From Candidatus Hydrogenedentota bacterium (GTDB lineage Bacteria; Hydrogenedentota; Hydrogenedentia; Hydrogenedentales; SLHB01): DNA of 9,582 nucleotides. The notes below the pieces were generated by a model. That model saw only the letters and a program-made list of their open reading frames with translations. It searched no databases and was not told the origin of the DNA. The position numbers were made by a program, and so were the translations under genes. Location: assembly GCA_026387845.1 (NCBI GenBank), contig JAPLKX010000339.1, forward strand, positions 1-9,582, in the 5' to 3' direction. Shown here in pieces: positions 7,372-9,582 of the stretch. Positions within the stretch are counted from its first letter, which is position 1, and each line of letters begins with the position of its first letter.

Positions 7372-7551
7372 TTATTCTTCAGGATTAGGTACGGGAATCG
7401 CGCACTTCTCGTCGACCCAGCTCACCATGGGTGCGGATCCCCCCTTCGCCGAGACCATGTCGGCAACGGCATGGGTCGCCTTGCACACCATATCCTGAGT
7501 ATCGTCGGCTTTTTTGGGTGCGTAGATTGTGATCGTCCCGAGATGCTTCAC
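7372..7551 (-). CDS. Small orphan protein, 59 residues
   Basis: I do not recognise this protein. The frame is open upstream to a stop at 7620-7618, and in-frame TTG (7578) and GTG (7566) also occur. I chose GTG at 7551 because a perfect GGAGGT lies 6 nt before it, while no such site precedes the others. The product has a short beta-like start (HLGTITIYAPKK), a helix-like middle (TQDMVCKATHAVADMVSAK), a strand-like SAPMVSWVDEKC and a Pro/Glu-rich end. Two cysteines (23 and 50) could pair. No signal peptide or membrane segment is seen, so it is probably cytoplasmic. Stop TAA at 7374-7372. A strong promoter, a leader hairpin and a following palindrome point to a separately transcribed gene. The coding call rests on this regulatory setting rather than on homology. 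Confidence 0.7.
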   Translation of the reverse strand: MKHLGTITIYAPKKADDTQDMVCKATHAVADMVSAKGGSAPMVSWVDEKCAIPVPNPEE

Positions 7552-7557
7552 GTCTTG

Positions 7558-7563
7558 ACCTCC
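7558..7563 (-). promoter_or_regulatory. Ribosome binding site GGAGGT deciding the GTG start of the 59-residue gene
   Basis: GGAGGT (7563-7558, preceded by another G) is fully complementary to the 16S rRNA 3' end and lies 6 nt from GTG at 7551. It falls inside the reading frame of the longer TTG version, which argues that the longer start is false. Confidence 0.7.
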
Positions 7564-7580
7564 CACCTGAGTCTTCAATA

Positions 7581-7604
7581 CCGGGGCAACCCCATAGGCC
7601 CCGG
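7581..7604 (-). promoter_or_regulatory. 5' leader hairpin of the 59-residue gene
   Basis: On the minus strand CCGGGGC (7604-7598) pairs perfectly with GCCCCGG (7587-7581) around a 10 nt loop. The stem begins only a few bases after the transcription start predicted from the promoter at 7615-7643. Stem-loops at the very 5' end are known to protect mRNAs from decay; a ligand- or protein-responsive element is also possible. The ribosome binding site lies outside the stem, so the hairpin does not obviously hide it. Confidence 0.6.
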
Positions 7605-7614
7605 ACTTGTAAAG

Positions 7615-7643
7615 AGTTTACTGCATGTTGGGAGTTATGTCAA
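7615..7643 (-). promoter_or_regulatory. Strong sigma-70 promoter for the 59-residue gene, with UP-element-like A-tracts
   Basis: On the minus strand a consensus -35 TTGACA (7643-7638) is followed after exactly 17 bp by TAAACT (7620-7615, four of six matches). Transcription would start near 7607. Upstream of the -35 are an A6 tract (7655-7650) and an A5 tract (7672-7668), about 45 and 63 bp before the start, roughly where UP elements contact RNA polymerase alpha subunits. It is the clearest promoter in the window. Confidence 0.75.
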
Positions 7644-7799
7644 GCGATCTTTTTTCAGAGATTCCAATTTTTCTGCGGGGTATACGGGCCGGCAATATCC
7701 CCCTTAGACATAAACCGGCAGTCGGCTATATCGGGACAATTAGTTCTGGGCTGTCCGGCTAAAGCATCCGCGACCGTGAAGCTATGGGCGTTCTGGAGC

Positions 7800-7822
7800 C
7801 CCCGCGCGAAGTTTGCGCGGGG
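7800..7822 (-). terminator. GC-rich hairpin downstream of the 62-residue gene (possible terminator, no T run)
   Basis: On the minus strand CCCCGCGC (7822-7815) pairs with GCGCGGGG (7807-7800), an 8 bp perfect stem that can extend by two pairs toward a 3 nt loop. It starts 8 nt past the TGA stop of the 62-residue gene. The following minus-strand bases (GGCTCCAGAAC) lack a T run, so a classical rho-independent terminator is not fully met. It probably marks the 3' end of the GH3-LysM / small protein transcript or protects it. Confidence 0.5.
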
Positions 7823-7830
7823 ACTTCAAC

Positions 7831-8019
7831 TCAGTGGACAGCGAGGAGTGTGAGCCCGGTTTTGTCCTCGATTTCCTTGAGTTCTGCGAGGGCCTGCTCG
7901 TCGAGCGGCTGGGTTTCGAGGGGCATGTCTTCAAGAGCGAGCACGCGCACGCCGCGCCGGTCTTCGAATTCGCGCAAGTCTTTGAGTTGGGCATCGTTGA
8001 GGTGAGCAATGACGAACAT
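7831..8019 (-). CDS. 62-residue protein made of two copies of one helix-strand unit
   Basis: ATG at 8019 follows GAGGA with 8 nt spacing and lies 17 nt after the GH3-LysM stop, so the two are probably co-transcribed. Stop TGA at 7833-7831. The protein is an internal duplication: residues 7-29 and 39-61 align without gaps, with 9 of 23 identities (L7/L39, L12/L44, L15/L47, E17/E49, E19/E51, D20/D52, G23/G55, L27/L59, A28/A60) and about 9 conservative changes. Each unit reads as an amphipathic, acidic helix (L..xx..L.xLKE.ED) followed by Gly and a short hydrophobic strand (V.VLAL, L.LLAV). There is no signal peptide, membrane segment or cysteine, so it is probably cytoplasmic. I do not recognise a family. 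The fold could be a small two-repeat alpha/beta domain used for protein contact; function unknown. Confidence 0.75.
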   Translation of the reverse strand: MFVIAHLNDAQLKDLREFEDRRGVRVLALEDMPLETQPLDEQALAELKEIEDKTGLTLLAVH

Positions 8020-8036
8020 GCGGTAGTTCCTCGGTT

Positions 8037-9582
8037 TTACGGCGTTGCCGGCACGGCGATCCGCTGTCCGACGATCAGGAGGTCGGCGTTTTTGACGTCT
8101 TTGTTCATTTCAAGCAGCGTCTTCACGTCCGTATTGAATTTTGCGGCAATGCGGTAGGCGTTGTCGCCTTCGCAGACCGTATACAAACCCTCTTGATCGG
8201 CGGCAGGCGCGGCGCCCGCGCCTGATGCGAAAACTATCAGCACCTGACCCTCGCTAACATCTTCATTCTCCAGTCCATTCCAGGCCATGATGAGTTTTGC
8301 ATCGACGCCGAGAGACTGGCCGATGGTGGCGAGGCTATCGCCGGCCTGAACAACGTACTTGCGGCGGTTGGGAACAAGGACGGTAGATTGATCGGGTTGC
8401 ACCGTTTCCGCGGCGGGTTGTTCCGGAGCGGGCGGGGCTTGATCAGGGGCCGGGGCCGGCGCGGCCTGTTCCGAGGCCGGGGGTTGTTCCGGCAGCGGGG
8501 GTACTTCCGTGGCAGGCGGCTGTTCCGCGGTCACGGGCCGCCCCGCAACCGGCGGCTGGTCCGCGCCCGCGGGTTGTTCAGGTGCCGGCGCGGGCGCGGG
8601 TTCAGGTGCTGCAGCCGGGCCGGGTGGCGGCGGAGGCGCCGAGGCGGGCCTGTAGATCTTTAGCTTGAAGCCATACTTGATGTGAGTGGTCTTGAGGTTG
8701 TTCCACTTGACGATGTCGGACTGTTTGACGCCGTAATAGGCGGCGATCCCGCTAAGCATTTCGCCGGGCTGAATAACATGCACAATCTCGACCGGTTGGT
8801 CCAAACCCGCGGCGGAGCCCTCACCAGGTTCGGCGGCAGGAGTCTGGGCAGGCTCGGGTGCCGGCTCCGCAGGGGCCGCGGGCTCGGCGGGCGCGGTTTC
8901 GGTGGCGGGGGTAGGCTTGGGCGGCTGCGATGCGGGCTCGGGGGCCGCAGGAGCGGCGGGCTCGACGGGGGCAGGCGCTTCAGGCGCAGGCGGCTCAGCC
9001 GGTGCCGGCTCAGCCGGCGCGGGAACAGCAGGCTTCTCGGGCGCGGACACCGCCGGCACGGGCGCGGCCGGCGGCTGTTGGGATGATGGTTCGGGTTTGG
9101 GGGCGGGTTGTGCGGGAATATCTTTTTCGCTGGCGAGCTCGACCGACGGCTGGTCCTGGGGCACGGCGTACCCGGCCAGTTGTGTCTGCCACGATTCAAG
9201 GCGCCCACGGCTTTCGACAAGCGACTGTTCGGTGAGCGCGCCGTTGTCCATGGCCTCCTGTATGGCGCTGCAAACGGCCCTGACAGCGTCGAAATTCGGG
9301 TCCAGCGCCAGAACGGCATCGCACCCGGCCGCAAGCGCATCGACCGCGGCTTTGCAGGGCGCGACCGTGCCCGCTAGTTCAGGCGAGCAGACGTCGTCGG
9401 CCAGGATAACGCCGGAGTATTTCCAGTCGTTGCGCAAAATGCGCCGGATAAGCACGGGCGACATGGACGCCGGCCGATCCGGTTCGAGGAGGTCCAGCGA
9501 GGGCACGGCGACATGCCCGGCCAGAATCCCGGGAAGCCCTGCCGTGGCGGCTTCCCAGAACGGGTACATCAACTCGGCCAGC
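8037..9582 (-). CDS. GH3 beta-N-acetylhexosaminidase-like (NagZ-type) protein with three LysM domains, 5' end cut by window
   Basis: The frame stays open to the right edge (514 codons seen), so the true start is outside; the in-frame TTG at 9572 and ATG at 9569 are internal. Numbering from the codon at 9572, residues 1-135 match the C-terminal half of a NagZ-type GH3 barrel: AGHVAVPSLD near 18-27, PASMSP near 34-39, then LRNDWKYSGVILADDV ending near 61, in which D59 fits the catalytic nucleophile of the SDDL motif, followed by AVDALAAGCDAVLAL and a closing helix. The KHFPGHG region lies outside the window. A Pro/Ala/Glu linker (about 138-260) leads to LysM 1 (264-307), a second linker (308-403), LysM 2 (405-448) and LysM 3 (463-508). 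NagZ enzymes release N-acetylglucosamine from cell-wall fragments and LysM binds peptidoglycan or chitin, so a wall-bound exported enzyme is likely. Export cannot be checked here. Confidence 0.9.
   Translation of the reverse strand, partial: LAELMYPFWEAATAGLPGILAGHVAVPSLDLLEPDRPASMSPVLIRRILRNDWKYSGVILADDVCSPELAGTVAPCKAAVDALAAGCDAVLALDPNFDAVRAVCSAIQEAMDNGALTEQSLVESRGRLESWQTQLAGYAVPQDQPSVELASEKDIPAQPAPKPEPSSQQPPAAPVPAVSAPEKPAVPAPAEPAPAEPPAPEAPAPVEPAAPAAPEPASQPPKPTPATETAPAEPAAPAEPAPEPAQTPAAEPGEGSAAGLDQPVEIVHVIQPGEMLSGIAAYYGVKQSDIVKWNNLKTTHIKYGFKLKIYRPASAPPPPPGPAAAPEPAPAPAPEQPAGADQPPVAGRPVTAEQPPATEVPPLPEQPPASEQAAPAPAPDQAPPAPEQPAAETVQPDQSTVLVPNRRKYVVQAGDSLATIGQSLGVDAKLIMAWNGLENEDVSEGQVLIVFASGAGAAPAADQEGLYTVCEGDNAYRIAAKFNTDVKTLLEMNKDVKNADLLIVGQRIAVPATP

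Noticed and set aside
7552..7578. TTG start giving a 68-residue version of the small orphan protein
   Set aside because: The GGAGGT site lies inside this extension and fits the GTG at 7551; no binding site precedes the TTG.
7471..7707. Plus-strand 78-residue frame over the small-gene promoter
   Set aside because: It overlaps the promoter, leader and coding region of the minus-strand gene and has no binding site or recognisable features.
8388..9377. Plus-strand Gly/Arg-rich frames and minus-strand Pro/Arg-rich frame (8660-9340)
   Set aside because: These are out-of-frame readings of the Pro/Ala/Glu linker DNA of the GH3-LysM gene.
9567..9572. True start of the GH3-LysM gene at TTG 9572 or ATG 9569
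   Set aside because: The frame continues open to the edge and matches the GH3 pattern upstream of these codons, so they are internal.

Overview
The window is from a GC-rich, diderm-like bacterium, probably an uncultured environmental lineage. Three predicted lipoproteins share a lipobox ending in G-C-P, and two are very large proteins of stacked BACON-like Ig repeats with a von Willebrand A (VWA) domain. Large repeat-rich lipoproteins, internalin-type LRRs and DxDxDG calcium tails are common in planctomycete-like and Hydrogenedentota-like genomes. That placement is an inference from style only; no taxonomic marker gene is present.

All six supported genes lie on the minus strand, so transcription runs right to left. 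From the right edge: (1) a 5'-truncated GH3 beta-N-acetylhexosaminidase-like enzyme (NagZ type) with Pro/Ala/Glu-rich linkers and three C-terminal LysM domains (8037-9582). (2) A 62-residue protein built from two copies of one helix-strand unit, 17 nt downstream with its own good ribosome binding site (7831-8019). (3) A GC hairpin. (4) A 59-residue orphan protein (7372-7551) with a strong sigma-70 promoter, A-tracts upstream of the -35, a leader hairpin and a perfect GGAGGT site before a GTG start. (5) A GGGGGTTAACCCCC palindrome. (6) An intergenic region with four CGCACAG direct repeats at 17-18 bp spacing and two candidate promoters. (7) An internalin-like LRR lipoprotein (6549-7130). (8) A complete 1074-residue VWA lipoprotein with a DxDxDG calcium-binding tail (3201-6425). 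(9) A second, paralogous VWA lipoprotein running off the left edge (1-3155), with at least 1051 residues.

The left part (LRR and two VWA lipoproteins) looks like a cell-envelope adhesion or protein-binding cluster: three lipid-anchored proteins carrying binding modules, in one direction, with the iterated repeats upstream of the first gene as the likely control region. The right part (GH3-LysM) looks like peptidoglycan recognition and amino-sugar cleavage. Nothing in the sequence proves that the two parts work together. No tRNA, rRNA, CRISPR array, transposase or integrase was seen.
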